From positions 1 through 36,870 of the forward strand of contig JAGBAJ010000063.1 in NCBI GenBank assembly GCA_017939755.1: 36,870 bases of DNA. The letters are read 5' to 3'. The notes below the pieces were generated by a model. The model was given only the letters and a program-made list of their open reading frames with translations, searched no databases and was not told the DNA's origin. This stretch comes from Clostridia bacterium. GTDB lineage: Bacteria; Bacillota; Clostridia; TANB77; CAG-508. A program made the translations under genes and the position numbers. Positions 15,757-25,664 of the stretch are shown piece by piece; position 1 is the stretch's first letter, and each line of letters opens with the position of its first letter.

Positions 15757-16936
15757 AAAAACAGTTAAAGATATTGACTTAAAAAATAAAAAAGTATTTG
15801 TTAGATGTGATTTTAATGTTCCATTAGATGAAAATGGAAAAATTACAGATAACAGAAGAATTGTTGGAGCATTACCAACAATAAAATATTTATTAGAAAA
15901 TAACTGCAAAGTTATTTTATGCTCTCACTTAGGAAGACCAAAGGGAGAGATTAAACCAGAATTTTCTTTAGCACCAGTTGCAGCTGAATTATCTAGATTA
16001 TTAGGTAAAGAAGTGAAACTTGCAAAAGATGTTATAGGAGAAAGTGCAAAAGAATTAACATCTAATATGCAAAATGGAGAAATTGTTTTGTTAGAAAATG
16101 TGAGATTTGACGCTAGAGAAGAAAAAAATGACCCAGAGCTTTCAAAAGAGCTTGCATCAATGGCAGAAATATTTGTAAATGATGCATTTGGAACAGCACA
16201 TAGAGCACATAGCTCAACAGCTGGAATTGCAGAATATTTACCAGCAGTATCAGGATTTTTAATTGAAAAAGAATTAAAATTCTTGGGAGAAGCTCTTCAA
16301 AATCCAGAAAGACCTTTTGTTGCAATTTTAGGTGGAAAGAAAGTTTCTGACAAAATAGGTGTTATCAATAGCCTATTAGAAAAAGTTGATACTTTAATGA
16401 TTGGTGGAGCAATGGCTTATACATTCTTTAAAGCTCAAGGATATAATGTTGGAAATTCTATTTGCGAATTAGATAAACTAGATTTAGCAAAAGAATTAAT
16501 GGAAAAAGCTAAACAAAAGGGCGTTAAACTAATGCTTCCAGTAGACACAAGACTTGGAAAAGAATTTGATCCAAATACAGAATCAAAAGTAGTTGGATGG
16601 AGAGAAATTCCAGATGGTTGGGAAGGATATGATATTGGAGACGAAACAATAAAAATGTATCAAGAAGAGCTAAAAACAGCTAAAACAGTAATTTGGAATG
16701 GTCCTGTTGGTTTGTTTGAATTTGATAAATTTGCAGTAGGAACAAATGCTGTTGCAAAAACTTTATCAGAATTAGACGGTGCTACAACAATAATTGGTGG
16801 AGGAGATTCAGCAGCTGCAGTTGAAAAAGCAGGATTGTCAGAGAAGTTTACACACATTTCAACAGGTGGAGGAGCTTCACTAGAATTTTTAGAGGGAAAA
16901 AAATTACCAGGAATTGAATGTTTAATGGATAAATAA
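15749..16936 (+). CDS. pgk: Phosphoglycerate kinase
   Basis: Transfers the acyl-phosphate of 1,3-bisphosphoglycerate to ADP. Conserved blocks are RCDFNVPLD near residue 20, [41 protein letters not shown] and the nucleotide-binding [15 protein letters not shown]. The length of 395 is standard. AAAGGGAGG lies about ten bases before the ATG, inside the preceding small membrane gene, which it overlaps by eight bases. Confidence 0.97.
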   Translation: MSKKTVKDIDLKNKKVFVRCDFNVPLDENGKITDNRRIVGALPTIKYLLENNCKVILCSHLGRPKGEIKPEFSLAPVAAELSRLLGKEVKLAKDVIGESAKELTSNMQNGEIVLLENVRFDAREEKNDPELSKELASMAEIFVNDAFGTAHRAHSSTAGIAEYLPAVSGFLIEKELKFLGEALQNPERPFVAILGGKKVSDKIGVINSLLEKVDTLMIGGAMAYTFFKAQGYNVGNSICELDKLDLAKELMEKAKQKGVKLMLPVDTRLGKEFDPNTESKVVGWREIPDGWEGYDIGDETIKMYQEELKTAKTVIWNGPVGLFEFDKFAVGTNAVAKTLSELDGATTIIGGGDSAAAVEKAGLSEKFTHISTGGGASLEFLEGKKLPGIECLMDK

Positions 16937-16964
16937 AACAAATGAAAAAATGGAGAATTAGAAA

Positions 16965-17432
16965 ATGAAGTTTGAGAGTATTAATAATTTTGAAGTAGGT
17001 ATTAATAATAGTAAAGTATCAATGAATGAAGAAAGCAAAGCTATAATTGCAAAGAAAGATATAGAAGATATAATAAGCAATGTTAATACTAGTGATGAGT
17101 ACGATATGGATTATAAAACATACGATGAAGATTATACGCTTGTAAATTGGATGTGGGGTGGAACAATAATATTAGCATTTGTTGTTTGGATTGTATGTTT
17201 AATATCACTAATAATGAATATAGTTAAAAAGAATGTTGGAAAGGCAATTTTTTCCGGAATTGGTCTTATAGTTCCAATCATATCAATTTTTGTTTCTACA
17301 ATGGGTAGAACTATGTTTCAATTAGAGGAAAATGGAATAAGTTTAGCTATTGTAATATTTGCATTGTTGTTGGAATTAGTATTTACAATATTGAGTTTTG
17401 TATTTTGTTTTTCAAAAGATAAAAATAAGTAG
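16965..17432 (+). CDS. Unknown small membrane protein Y, between pgk and tpiA
   Basis: A 155-residue protein of no family I know. The first 65 residues are soluble and acidic (KKDIEDIISNVNTSDEYD and MDYKTYDEDYTL). Three membrane segments follow at about 70-90 (WGGTIILAFVVWIVCLISLI), 98-114 and 124-148. It starts 28 bases after the pgk stop. The start has only a moderate site (GGAGAATTAGAAA). It differs in sequence from membrane protein X upstream of pgk but has a similar three-helix plan. It may be a co-expressed partner of the glycolytic enzymes or an unrelated passenger. Confidence 0.7.
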   Translation: MKFESINNFEVGINNSKVSMNEESKAIIAKKDIEDIISNVNTSDEYDMDYKTYDEDYTLVNWMWGGTIILAFVVWIVCLISLIMNIVKKNVGKAIFSGIGLIVPIISIFVSTMGRTMFQLEENGISLAIVIFALLLELVFTILSFVFCFSKDKNK

Positions 17433-17554
17433 CACACATAGCCAAATTTATATAAATAACAAACAAAGTTAAATAAAATCAGACTTGAATTTTTATAGAA
17501 CTAAAATTATATGAATAACAAATTTATGTTTTCAAAGGAAAGGAGTTTAGAAAC

Positions 17555-18307
17555 ATGAGAAAAAAAGTAATTGCAGGAAACTGGAAAATGAATATGCTTC
17601 CAAACGAAGCAATAAGCATGATAACAGAATTAACACCGATGGTTAAAGACACAGAAAATGAAGTTATCTTATGTGTACCATACACAGACCTATTTTATGC
17701 ATTATTAACAGCACAAGATACTAATATAAAAATAGGTGCACAAAATATGCATTTTGAGGAAAAAGGTGCATATACAGGAGAAGTATCAGGTAAAATGCTT
17801 AAATCAATTGGAGTAGAATATGTAATTATAGGACACTCTGAAAGAAGACAATATTTTGCAGAAACAGATGAAACTGTAAATAAAAAAATAAAAGCAGCAT
17901 TTGCTAATGAATTAAAGCCAATAGTATGTGTTGGTGAATCATTAGAGCAAAAGGAAGCTGGAAAAACTGCAGAAGTTATAACAAATCAAACAAAACTTGC
18001 TCTTGAAGGCTTGACAAATGAGCAAGTTCAAAATACAATAATAGCCTACGAACCAATATGGGCAATTGGAACCGGAAAAACTGCAACATCAGAGGATGCA
18101 AATAATAGTATAATTTGCATAAGAAATAAAATTGCAGAAATATACGGAAACGAAGTTGCACAAAATGTAATAATTCAATATGGCGGAAGTGTTAAATCTT
18201 CAAATGCAAAAGAATTATTCGAAACATCAGATATTGATGGTGGACTAATAGGTGGAGCAAGTTTAAAAGCAGAAGAGTTCGCAAAAATAGTAAACTATAA
18301 TAAATAG
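17555..18307 (+). CDS. tpiA: Triosephosphate isomerase
   Basis: Interconverts dihydroxyacetone phosphate and glyceraldehyde 3-phosphate. GNWKMNM holds the substrate Asn and Lys near residue 10, IIGHSERR the catalytic His, AYEPIWAIGTGKTA the catalytic Glu and flexible loop, and GGLIGGASL the phosphate-binding end. The length of 250 is normal. The 122-base gap before it is A/T-rich, with no clear promoter or terminator. AAAGGAAAGGAG precedes the start. Confidence 0.97.
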   Translation: MRKKVIAGNWKMNMLPNEAISMITELTPMVKDTENEVILCVPYTDLFYALLTAQDTNIKIGAQNMHFEEKGAYTGEVSGKMLKSIGVEYVIIGHSERRQYFAETDETVNKKIKAAFANELKPIVCVGESLEQKEAGKTAEVITNQTKLALEGLTNEQVQNTIIAYEPIWAIGTGKTATSEDANNSIICIRNKIAEIYGNEVAQNVIIQYGGSVKSSNAKELFETSDIDGGLIGGASLKAEEFAKIVNYNK

Positions 18308-18401
18308 AATACGCATACGAAATAATAATTGAGCAAGCATTGTTGAAGATGAATTTATCATATCCAACATGCTAATCATTGTAAGAAGGATGGTATATAA
18401 A

Positions 18402-19937
18402 ATGAGTAAAAAAACTACAATGCTAATGATAATTGATGGTTATGGTATCAATGAAAATGAAAAAGGTAATGCTGTAAAAGCAGCCAATACACCAAACCTA
18501 GAAAAACTATTTAAGACATGTCCAACAACAGAAATCTACACAAGTGGAATGAAGGTTGGATTACCAGACGGACAAATGGGAAATTCAGAGGTAGGACACA
18601 CAAATATTGGTGCAGGAAGAATTGTGTATCAACAATTAACAAGAATAACAAAATCAATTGAAGATGGAGATTTTTTCAGTATTCCAGAATTTGTTTCAGC
18701 TATCGAAAATTGTAAGGCAAATAATTCTAAATTACATATTTTAGGATTATTATCTGATGGTGGAGTTCATAGCCATAATCGTCATTTATATGGACTATTA
18801 GAAATGGCAAAAAGAAAAGGCTTTGAAGATGTGTATGTACATTGTTTCTTAGATGGAAGAGATACGCCACCAGCATCAGCAGAAAATTACATTATTGAAC
18901 TAGAAGAAAAAATCAAAGAAAAGGGTGTTGGAAAAATAGCATCAGTTTCTGGTAGATACTATAGCATGGATAGAGACAAAAGATGGGATAGAATTCAAAA
19001 AACATATAATGCAATAGTTAGAGGAGAAGGTGAAAAAGCTCAATCAGCTACTAAAGCAATTGAAGATTCATATCTAAAAGAAGTTTTTGACGAATTTGTT
19101 GTACCAACTGTAATTTGCAATGGAAATGTTCCAGTAGCAACAATATCAAAGAATGATTCAGTAATATTCTTTAATTTCAGACCAGACAGAGCAAGAGAAA
19201 TTACTAGAACTCTTGTAGACCCTGAATTCAACGAATTCGAAACAATAAAAGACTTAAACTTAAATTTTGTATGTATGGCCGAATATGATGCAACTTTACC
19301 AAATGTTAGTGTAGCCTTTAAACCAGAAAGATTAAATAACACATTTGGCGAGTATATAAGCAATAAAGGATTAACACAATTGCGTATAGCAGAAACAGAA
19401 AAATATGCACATGTAACATTTTTCTTTAATGGTGGAGAAGAAAAACAGTATCCTGGAGAAGACAGAATTTTGGTTCCATCACCAAAGGTTGCAACATATG
19501 ATTTACAACCAGAAATGAGTGAACCAGAGGTTACAGAAAAAGTAGTAGAAGCAATTAATTCAGGGAAATATGATTCTATAATTCTAAATTATGCTAATTC
19601 AGATATGGTTGGACATACAGGAAGTATGGAAGCTGCAATTAAAGCCTTAGAAGCTGTTGATGATGGTGTTGGAAAAGTAGTAGAAGCTATGAAAAATAAT
19701 GGTGGAGTATTACTTATAACTGCTGACCATGGAAATTCAGAGCAAATGATTGATTATACAACAGGAGAGCCACACACAGCTCATACAACAAACCCAGTTC
19801 CACTTATTTTAGTGGGAATGGAAAATACAAAAGTTAAATCTGGTAAGCTAGCTGATTTAGCACCTACAATGCTTGATATTATGGGATTAGAAAAACCAGC
19901 TGAAATGACAGGAGAAAGTTTATTAATTAGAGAATAA
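18402..19937 (+). CDS. gpmI: 2,3-bisphosphoglycerate-independent phosphoglycerate mutase
   Basis: The Mn-dependent alkaline-phosphatase-type mutase that converts 3- to 2-phosphoglycerate. The metal and phosphate sites are visible: [33 protein letters not shown] (with the phosphorylated Ser), [35 protein letters not shown] and [12 protein letters not shown]. The start is placed at ATG 18402 ([15 protein letters not shown]), which gives 511 residues, the usual size; an in-frame TTG at 18369 would add 11 unlikely residues. Its last codons and stop form the first arm of a 13-bp direct repeat that recurs 69 bases on (see the repeat at 19925-20006). Confidence 0.96.
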   Translation: MSKKTTMLMIIDGYGINENEKGNAVKAANTPNLEKLFKTCPTTEIYTSGMKVGLPDGQMGNSEVGHTNIGAGRIVYQQLTRITKSIEDGDFFSIPEFVSAIENCKANNSKLHILGLLSDGGVHSHNRHLYGLLEMAKRKGFEDVYVHCFLDGRDTPPASAENYIIELEEKIKEKGVGKIASVSGRYYSMDRDKRWDRIQKTYNAIVRGEGEKAQSATKAIEDSYLKEVFDEFVVPTVICNGNVPVATISKNDSVIFFNFRPDRAREITRTLVDPEFNEFETIKDLNLNFVCMAEYDATLPNVSVAFKPERLNNTFGEYISNKGLTQLRIAETEKYAHVTFFFNGGEEKQYPGEDRILVPSPKVATYDLQPEMSEPEVTEKVVEAINSGKYDSIILNYANSDMVGHTGSMEAAIKALEAVDDGVGKVVEAMKNNGGVLLITADHGNSEQMIDYTTGEPHTAHTTNPVPLILVGMENTKVKSGKLADLAPTMLDIMGLEKPAEMTGESLLIRE

Positions 19938-20006
19938 TTTTGGAAACACGTTCCAAAGTCACCTGGAGAGATGATTGTGGAACGTATCCATATAATTAGA
20001 GAATAA
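19925..20006. repeat. 56-nt hairpin insertion flanked by 13-bp direct repeats at the gpmI stop
   Basis: AATTAGAGAATAA occurs at 19925-19937, where it includes the gpmI stop, and again at 19994-20006. The 56 bases between include ACGTTCCA (19948-19955) and TGGAACGT (19978-19985), a hairpin extendable at its base. This looks like a tiny insertion element with a target-site duplication, or a slipped duplication of the gene end. Confidence 0.6.
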
Positions 20007-20107
20007 AATATTATACAAAATAAATAGAGTTTAATTTTGTATAAATTTTAGATAAATAATACATAAGAGCAGAAATTTAAAATGTAATTTGAAAGGAGCA
20101 ATTTAAG

Positions 20108-20800
20108 ATGATTTATTCAAAAGAATTAGAAAATATGTGTCCAGTAGCAAAAGGAGTAGACCATGGACCAGCACCAATTCCAGAAGAGGGAAAATGGGTA
20201 AAAGCAAAAGAAATTAAAGATATATCAGGTTTTACACATGGTATTGGATGGTGTGCACCTCAACAAGGAGCTTGTAAGTTAACATTAAACGTTAAAGAGG
20301 GAGTAATTCAAGAAGCTTTAGTTGAGACAATTGGATGCTCAGGAATGACACATTCAGCAGCAATGGCTGGAGAAATCTTAGTTGGAAAGACTATATTAGA
20401 AGCATTAAACACAGATTTAGTTTGTGATGCTATAAATACTGCTATGAGAGAATTATTCTTACAAATAGTATATGGTAGAACCCAATCTGCATTCTCAGAA
20501 GGAGGATTAGCAGTTGGGGCAGGACTTGAAGACTTAGGAAAAGGACATAGAAGCCAAGTTGGTACAATCTATTCTACATCTTTAAAAGGACCAAGATACT
20601 TGGAGCTTGCAGAAGGATACATAACAGAAATTGGTTTAGATAAAGATAACCAAATCATTGGTTACAAATATGTTAACCTAGGAAAAATGATGGAAAATAT
20701 CAAAAAAGGTATTGAGCCAATGGAAGCTATTGAGAAAGCAAGTGGAAAATACGGACGTTTTGATGAAGCTGTTAAGAAAATAGATCCTAGAGAAGAATAA
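20108..20800 (+). CDS. NifU/IscU-like iron-sulfur scaffold-domain protein
   Basis: A 230-residue cytoplasmic protein. Its centre, ETIGCSGMTHSAAMAGEIL followed by VGKTILEAL (about 73-100), resembles the Cys-containing core of IscU/NifU scaffolds, on which Fe-S clusters are built. Cysteines at 11, 49, 56, 77 and 106 include GIGWCAPQQGAC. The N-terminal 45 residues and the C-terminal 80 residues are not part of a standard IscU. In Clostridia such proteins occur next to the GGGtGRT protein, as here (55-base gap), and I take them as partners. Their reaction is unknown to me. A strong AAAGGAGC site precedes the ATG. The pair sits between gpmI and eno. Confidence 0.8.
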   Translation: MIYSKELENMCPVAKGVDHGPAPIPEEGKWVKAKEIKDISGFTHGIGWCAPQQGACKLTLNVKEGVIQEALVETIGCSGMTHSAAMAGEILVGKTILEALNTDLVCDAINTAMRELFLQIVYGRTQSAFSEGGLAVGAGLEDLGKGHRSQVGTIYSTSLKGPRYLELAEGYITEIGLDKDNQIIGYKYVNLGKMMENIKKGIEPMEAIEKASGKYGRFDEAVKKIDPREE

Positions 20801-20855
20801 AAGAGGATTTATTAGGAATATTAAAGAAAATAATCAAAAATAGGAGGATAATAAA

Positions 20856-21857
20856 ATGGCAGTAACATTTGAAAGTTATGAAAGAAGAATAGATCAAATT
20901 AAACCAGTAATGGAAAAATATGGAATTAAAGATTTTGAAGATGCATTAAAAATATGTACAGACAAAGGATTTAATCCATACGAAATAGTAAAAGGAGTCC
21001 AAACAATTTGTTTCGAAAATGCAGCTTGGGCATATACTTTAGGTGCAGCTATAGCAATAAAAAAAGGTTGTACAAAAGCAGCTGATGCAGCTAAAGCTAT
21101 AGGAGAGGGATTACAATCATTCTGTATTCCAGGATCAGTTGCAGACGACAGAAAAGTTGGATTAGGACATGGAAATTTAGCTTCTATGCTATTATCAGAA
21201 GAAACAAAATGTTTTGCATTCCTAGCAGGACATGAGAGCTTTGCTGCAGCTGAAGGAGCTATAGGTATAGCAAAATCTGCTAACAAAGTTAGAAAAGAGC
21301 CATTAAGAGTAATTCTAAACGGATTAGGAAAAGATGCTGCTCAAATTATATCAAGAATTAATGGATTTACATATGTAAAAACAGACTTTGATTTCTTTAC
21401 TGGAAAAGTTAAGGTAGTAGAAGAAATACCATATTCAGATGGAGAAAGATCAAAAGTTAGATGTTATGGTGCAAACGATGTTAGAGAGGGTGTAGCTATA
21501 ATGCATATGGAAGGTGTTGATGTTTCTATAACAGGTAACTCAACAAACCCAACAAGATTCCAACATCCAGTTGCTGGAACATACAAAAAAGAATGTATTG
21601 AGCAAGGTAAAAAATACTTCTCAGTTGCTTCTGGTGGAGGAACAGGAAGAACATTGCATCCAGACAATATGGCTGCAGGTCCTGCTTCTTATGGTATGAC
21701 AGATACAATGGGAAGAATGCATTCAGACGCACAATTCGCAGGAAGTTCATCTGTACCAGCTCATGTTGAAATGATGGGATTAATTGGTATGGGTAACAAC
21801 CCAATGGTTGGAGCTACAGTAGCTGTTGCTGTTGCAGTAGAAGAAGCTATGAAATAA
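20856..21857 (+). CDS. GGGtGRT-family protein of unknown function
   Basis: A 333-residue soluble protein named for its motif GGGTGRT (residues 260-266), followed by LHPDNMAAGPASYGMTD and a Gly/Ala/Val-rich end, MVGATVAVAVAVEEAMK. Conserved-looking blocks include GHGNLASMLLSEETKCFAFL and LNGLGKDAAQIISRINGF. The Gly-rich motif suggests a nucleotide, phosphate or cofactor site, but no reaction is known to me. It directly follows the NifU-like gene with AGGAGGA before its ATG and ends at a terminator, so the two are probably the end of one transcript. A role coupled to Fe-S or redox chemistry is inference from the neighbour only. Confidence 0.85.
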   Translation: MAVTFESYERRIDQIKPVMEKYGIKDFEDALKICTDKGFNPYEIVKGVQTICFENAAWAYTLGAAIAIKKGCTKAADAAKAIGEGLQSFCIPGSVADDRKVGLGHGNLASMLLSEETKCFAFLAGHESFAAAEGAIGIAKSANKVRKEPLRVILNGLGKDAAQIISRINGFTYVKTDFDFFTGKVKVVEEIPYSDGERSKVRCYGANDVREGVAIMHMEGVDVSITGNSTNPTRFQHPVAGTYKKECIEQGKKYFSVASGGGTGRTLHPDNMAAGPASYGMTDTMGRMHSDAQFAGSSSVPAHVEMMGLIGMGNNPMVGATVAVAVAVEEAMK

Positions 21858-21875
21858 AAATAATATTAGTTATAG

Positions 21876-21909
21876 AAAACGGAGGCATTGAAAAATGCAT
21901 CCGTTTTTT
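21876..21909 (+). terminator. Terminator after the GGGtGRT gene
   Basis: A stem of ACGGA-G-GCATT (21879-21889) with AATGC-A-TCCGT (21894-21904) has one internal mismatch, a GAAA loop and six T. Confidence 0.85.
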
Positions 21910-21958
21910 ATGTAATAGGAAAATTTTACTCCCTATTATATAAAATAGCACATTGAGA

Positions 21959-21980
21959 GGAAAGTCATGCTGACTTTTCC
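21959..21980. repeat. Small dispersed hairpin, GGAAAGTC family, copy 2
   Basis: GGAAAGTCATGCTGACTTTTCC lies 50 bases after a terminator and 70 bases before the eno start. Its 21-base core matches 151-171. Confidence 0.6.
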
Positions 21981-21998
21981 AAAAAGAAAGGGTCATAA

Positions 21999-23363
<1,365 letters not shown>

Positions 23364-23475
23364 TTATAAAGCAAAGAGCTAAAACAATTTACTTTGTTTA
23401 TAATACAGAGACCAAGCAAATAACAGAGCTATATAACTTTTAAATTTTATTAAGAATACTAACTGACCAAGTACA

Positions 23476-23504
23476 ATGCGGAATAGAAATATTCCGCATT
23501 TTTT
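23476..23504 (+). terminator. Terminator after eno
   Basis: ATGCGGAATA (23476-23485) pairs with TATTCCGCAT (23490-23499) around GAAA, followed by six T. A second, weaker hairpin (about 23366-23411) lies between the eno stop and this one. Confidence 0.9.
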
Positions 23505-23520
23505 CTGCATAAATAATTTG

Positions 23521-23550
23521 TTGTACTTTTATTAAATTATATGATAAAAT
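23521..23550 (+). promoter_or_regulatory. Probable sigma-A promoter of the DUF4178-polyamine cluster
   Basis: TTGTAC (23521-23526), 18 bases, TAAAAT (23545-23550), with the start codon of the first gene 38 bases on. The region overlaps an imperfect ATATGATAAAATCATAT palindrome, a possible operator. Confidence 0.5.
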
Positions 23551-23587
23551 CATATCAAAAAAATACAAAAATAGTAGGTAGAAAAAT

Positions 23588-24025
23588 ATGAATTTATTAG
23601 AATTAGAATATAGACAAGAGCTATTAATAGAAAAGCAGAAATATGAAATATTAAATATGACAAAATTTAAAGAAAAATCTTCTTTTTGGATAGAGTACAA
23701 ATTAAGAAAATTAGACGATAATAAAATATATTATTTAAATGTGGAACAATCATTAAAGGTAATTTTATATGAAATTATAGAAAACACAACAATAGAGCCT
23801 AAAATGTCAATAAACTTCCAAGAGCAAGAATATGAGTTATATGAAAAAGGCACTGAGAAAGTTGAAACATATTATGGAATGACAGATGTAGGTTTAAATG
23901 AGGAGGCAAGTTATTACGAATACATAAATAAAAATGATAATAATCAATTTATATCAATTGAAAAATGGAAAAATCAATTAGAAGTCAGCATTGGAAAAAG
24001 AATAAAAATAAATGATATAAAATAA
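23588..24025 (+). CDS. DUF4178-like soluble protein (short paralogue)
   Basis: A 145-residue acidic protein with no membrane segment. Its second half (EYELYEKGTEKVETYYG, then NEEASYYEYI and SIEKWKNQLEVSIGKRI) aligns by eye with residues 80-145 of the next gene (EYELYEKGKATVKDYFG, NETCNYTDYM, SVEYWEGEVERSIGQYI), so the two are paralogues. The fold is the small beta-rich domain known as DUF4178, function unknown. It is first in a six-gene run ending with speE and speD homologues. It may recognise a ligand or the membrane partner; that is inference. Confidence 0.7.
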   Translation: MNLLELEYRQELLIEKQKYEILNMTKFKEKSSFWIEYKLRKLDDNKIYYLNVEQSLKVILYEIIENTTIEPKMSINFQEQEYELYEKGTEKVETYYGMTDVGLNEEASYYEYINKNDNNQFISIEKWKNQLEVSIGKRIKINDIK

Positions 24026-24049
24026 ATTTGAAATCAGAAGGGGAAATAT

Positions 24050-25081
24050 ATGAAAACTATGTTAAAAAAAGGGCAAATTATATATATTGATAATGTAAAA
24101 TATATAGTTAGCAATATGGTAAAGTATGCAGAAGATACTTGGATATGGTATGAGTATGCTATTGTAGGAGAAAAAGGAGAGCGTATATGGTTATGCATTG
24201 AAGAAGATGAAAATGGTAATGAGGAATATTCTATATATGAATCATATGGAGGATATATAAACGATAATGAAATGTCAATCAATATTAATGATATAGAATA
24301 TGAATTATATGAAAAAGGTAAAGCGACTGTAAAAGACTACTTTGGAGATGCTGATGTAGATATGAATGAAACTTGCAATTATACGGACTACATGTCTAAA
24401 GACCAAATGTATATTGCGTCAGTAGAATATTGGGAAGGCGAAGTTGAAAGAAGTATAGGTCAATATATAGATAGTTCGGCAATTAGAGTTACTGATGAAT
24501 TCGATTCTACAAATTTAAGACCAGAGGTGAAAATCAATAAAAATGGTATAATAGCAACAGTTTTAATACTTGTATTATGTTTTTTTGGACCAATAATCTC
24601 TGCAATATCTGGACTATTTGTAAATAAGTCAATACAAAAATATTTAGACAAAAGCTCATCATATAAATATGTAACATCAGTTACAAACAATACAAACAAT
24701 AAAAAGGCAAAAGTGTATAAATCATCATATAGTACGATTGACAAAACAGTAAAAAATATTATAGACGGAGTTCCAGAAGGAATAACAAAAACAATAGATC
24801 CAGAGCCAGGTACAGATAAAGATGGAATTGGTTTACAAACTAAAAAAGAGTTTGCCTACATATATGAAGAAGATGGAGATGTTTATGTCCAGGTCTCTAA
24901 AAAAGATTATGTAGAAAATAACGGAGGTTCAACATATCATAGTGGTCATAGATCTTATTACCATAGCGCATATAGAAGTTCAAGAAGTAGTAGCACATAT
25001 TCAAGTTATGCTTCTTCAGCTAGACAAAGTAGTATAAATAGTAGGTCTTCAAGTGGTGGAGGTACAAGCTCTGGAAAATAA
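24050..25081 (+). CDS. DUF4178 membrane protein with Ser/Tyr-rich tail
   Basis: 343 residues. A DUF4178 domain (about 5-150) starts LKKGQIIYIDNVKYIV. One strong transmembrane segment follows at about 165-187 (IIATVLILVLCFFGPIISAI), then a polar stretch with the Asp-rich PEPGTDKDGIGL and a second beta-type segment. The last 55 residues are almost only Ser, Tyr, His, Arg and Gly, ending SSGGGTSSGK. Such tails resemble those of small membrane proteins with disordered, sticky ends. The ribosome site AGAAGGGG is six to eight bases upstream. The gene lies 24 bases after its paralogue. Confidence 0.75.
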   Translation: MKTMLKKGQIIYIDNVKYIVSNMVKYAEDTWIWYEYAIVGEKGERIWLCIEEDENGNEEYSIYESYGGYINDNEMSININDIEYELYEKGKATVKDYFGDADVDMNETCNYTDYMSKDQMYIASVEYWEGEVERSIGQYIDSSAIRVTDEFDSTNLRPEVKINKNGIIATVLILVLCFFGPIISAISGLFVNKSIQKYLDKSSSYKYVTSVTNNTNNKKAKVYKSSYSTIDKTVKNIIDGVPEGITKTIDPEPGTDKDGIGLQTKKEFAYIYEEDGDVYVQVSKKDYVENNGGSTYHSGHRSYYHSAYRSSRSSSTYSSYASSARQSSINSRSSSGGGTSSGK

Positions 25082-25217
25082 AACTATGAATGGATGTGCT
25101 GATAAGAGCTTACAACATAAAATAATTATTGTATCATAATAAGATATAATTTTATATAAAGGTTTATAGGTGACCTTTAAAAACCTAAATATATTAATAT
25201 AAGGAAGGATTATTAAC

Positions 25218-25424
25218 ATGGAAACATTAGGAAAAGAAGTTTTAGAAACCTTAATATATGGAGGAGTTGGTTTAATTATAATGTTTATTGCTATGTTTGT
25301 TTTTGACTTAGTAGTACCTTATAATTTTAATCAAGAGCTAAAAGAAAAAAACGTTGCATCTGGATTTATAATAGCTGGTTTATTTATAGCAACAGCTATT
25401 ATAATTAGAACAGTAATTATGTAA
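25218..25424 (+). CDS. DUF350-type small membrane protein A
   Basis: 68 residues, two membrane helices (about 12-32 and 47-66) joined by a polar loop, NFNQELKEKNVASG. The Asn-Val-Ala-Ser-Gly before the second helix matches the conserved N-x-A-x-(A/G) of DUF350 (YjfL-like) proteins, of which this is a single half-repeat. AGGAAGGA precedes the ATG. A 137-base gap separates it from the DUF4178 gene and has no clear terminator. Confidence 0.75.
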   Translation: METLGKEVLETLIYGGVGLIIMFIAMFVFDLVVPYNFNQELKEKNVASGFIIAGLFIATAIIIRTVIM

Positions 25425-25450
25425 TAATATTAAAAAAGGAGAAAATAGTT

Positions 25451-25663
25451 ATGGAACAAACAATATGGTTTAAGCTATTAGAAATAGTAATATATGTTGC
25501 AATAGGAATTGCATATGCAATAATTGGTTATAAATTAATGGAGCTTAAGTATAGAAAACATTTTAAATTAACTGAAGAGGTTGACAATCATAATAAGGCA
25601 GTTGGAATTATGATTGGCGGTTTGTTTATTGGTATAGCAATTATAATGAGTGGTGTATTATAG
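25451..25663 (+). CDS. DUF350-type small membrane protein B
   Basis: 70 residues with the same plan as the gene before it: a helix at about 8-27, a loop with KLTEEVDNHNKAVG, and a second helix from MIGGLFIGIAIIMSG. DUF350 proteins usually have two such halves in one chain; here two separate genes 27 bases apart may supply the two halves of a heteromeric complex. AAAAGGAG lies upstream. The speE-like gene starts two bases after its stop. Confidence 0.75.
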   Translation: MEQTIWFKLLEIVIYVAIGIAYAIIGYKLMELKYRKHFKLTEEVDNHNKAVGIMIGGLFIGIAIIMSGVL

Positions 25664-25664
25664 T

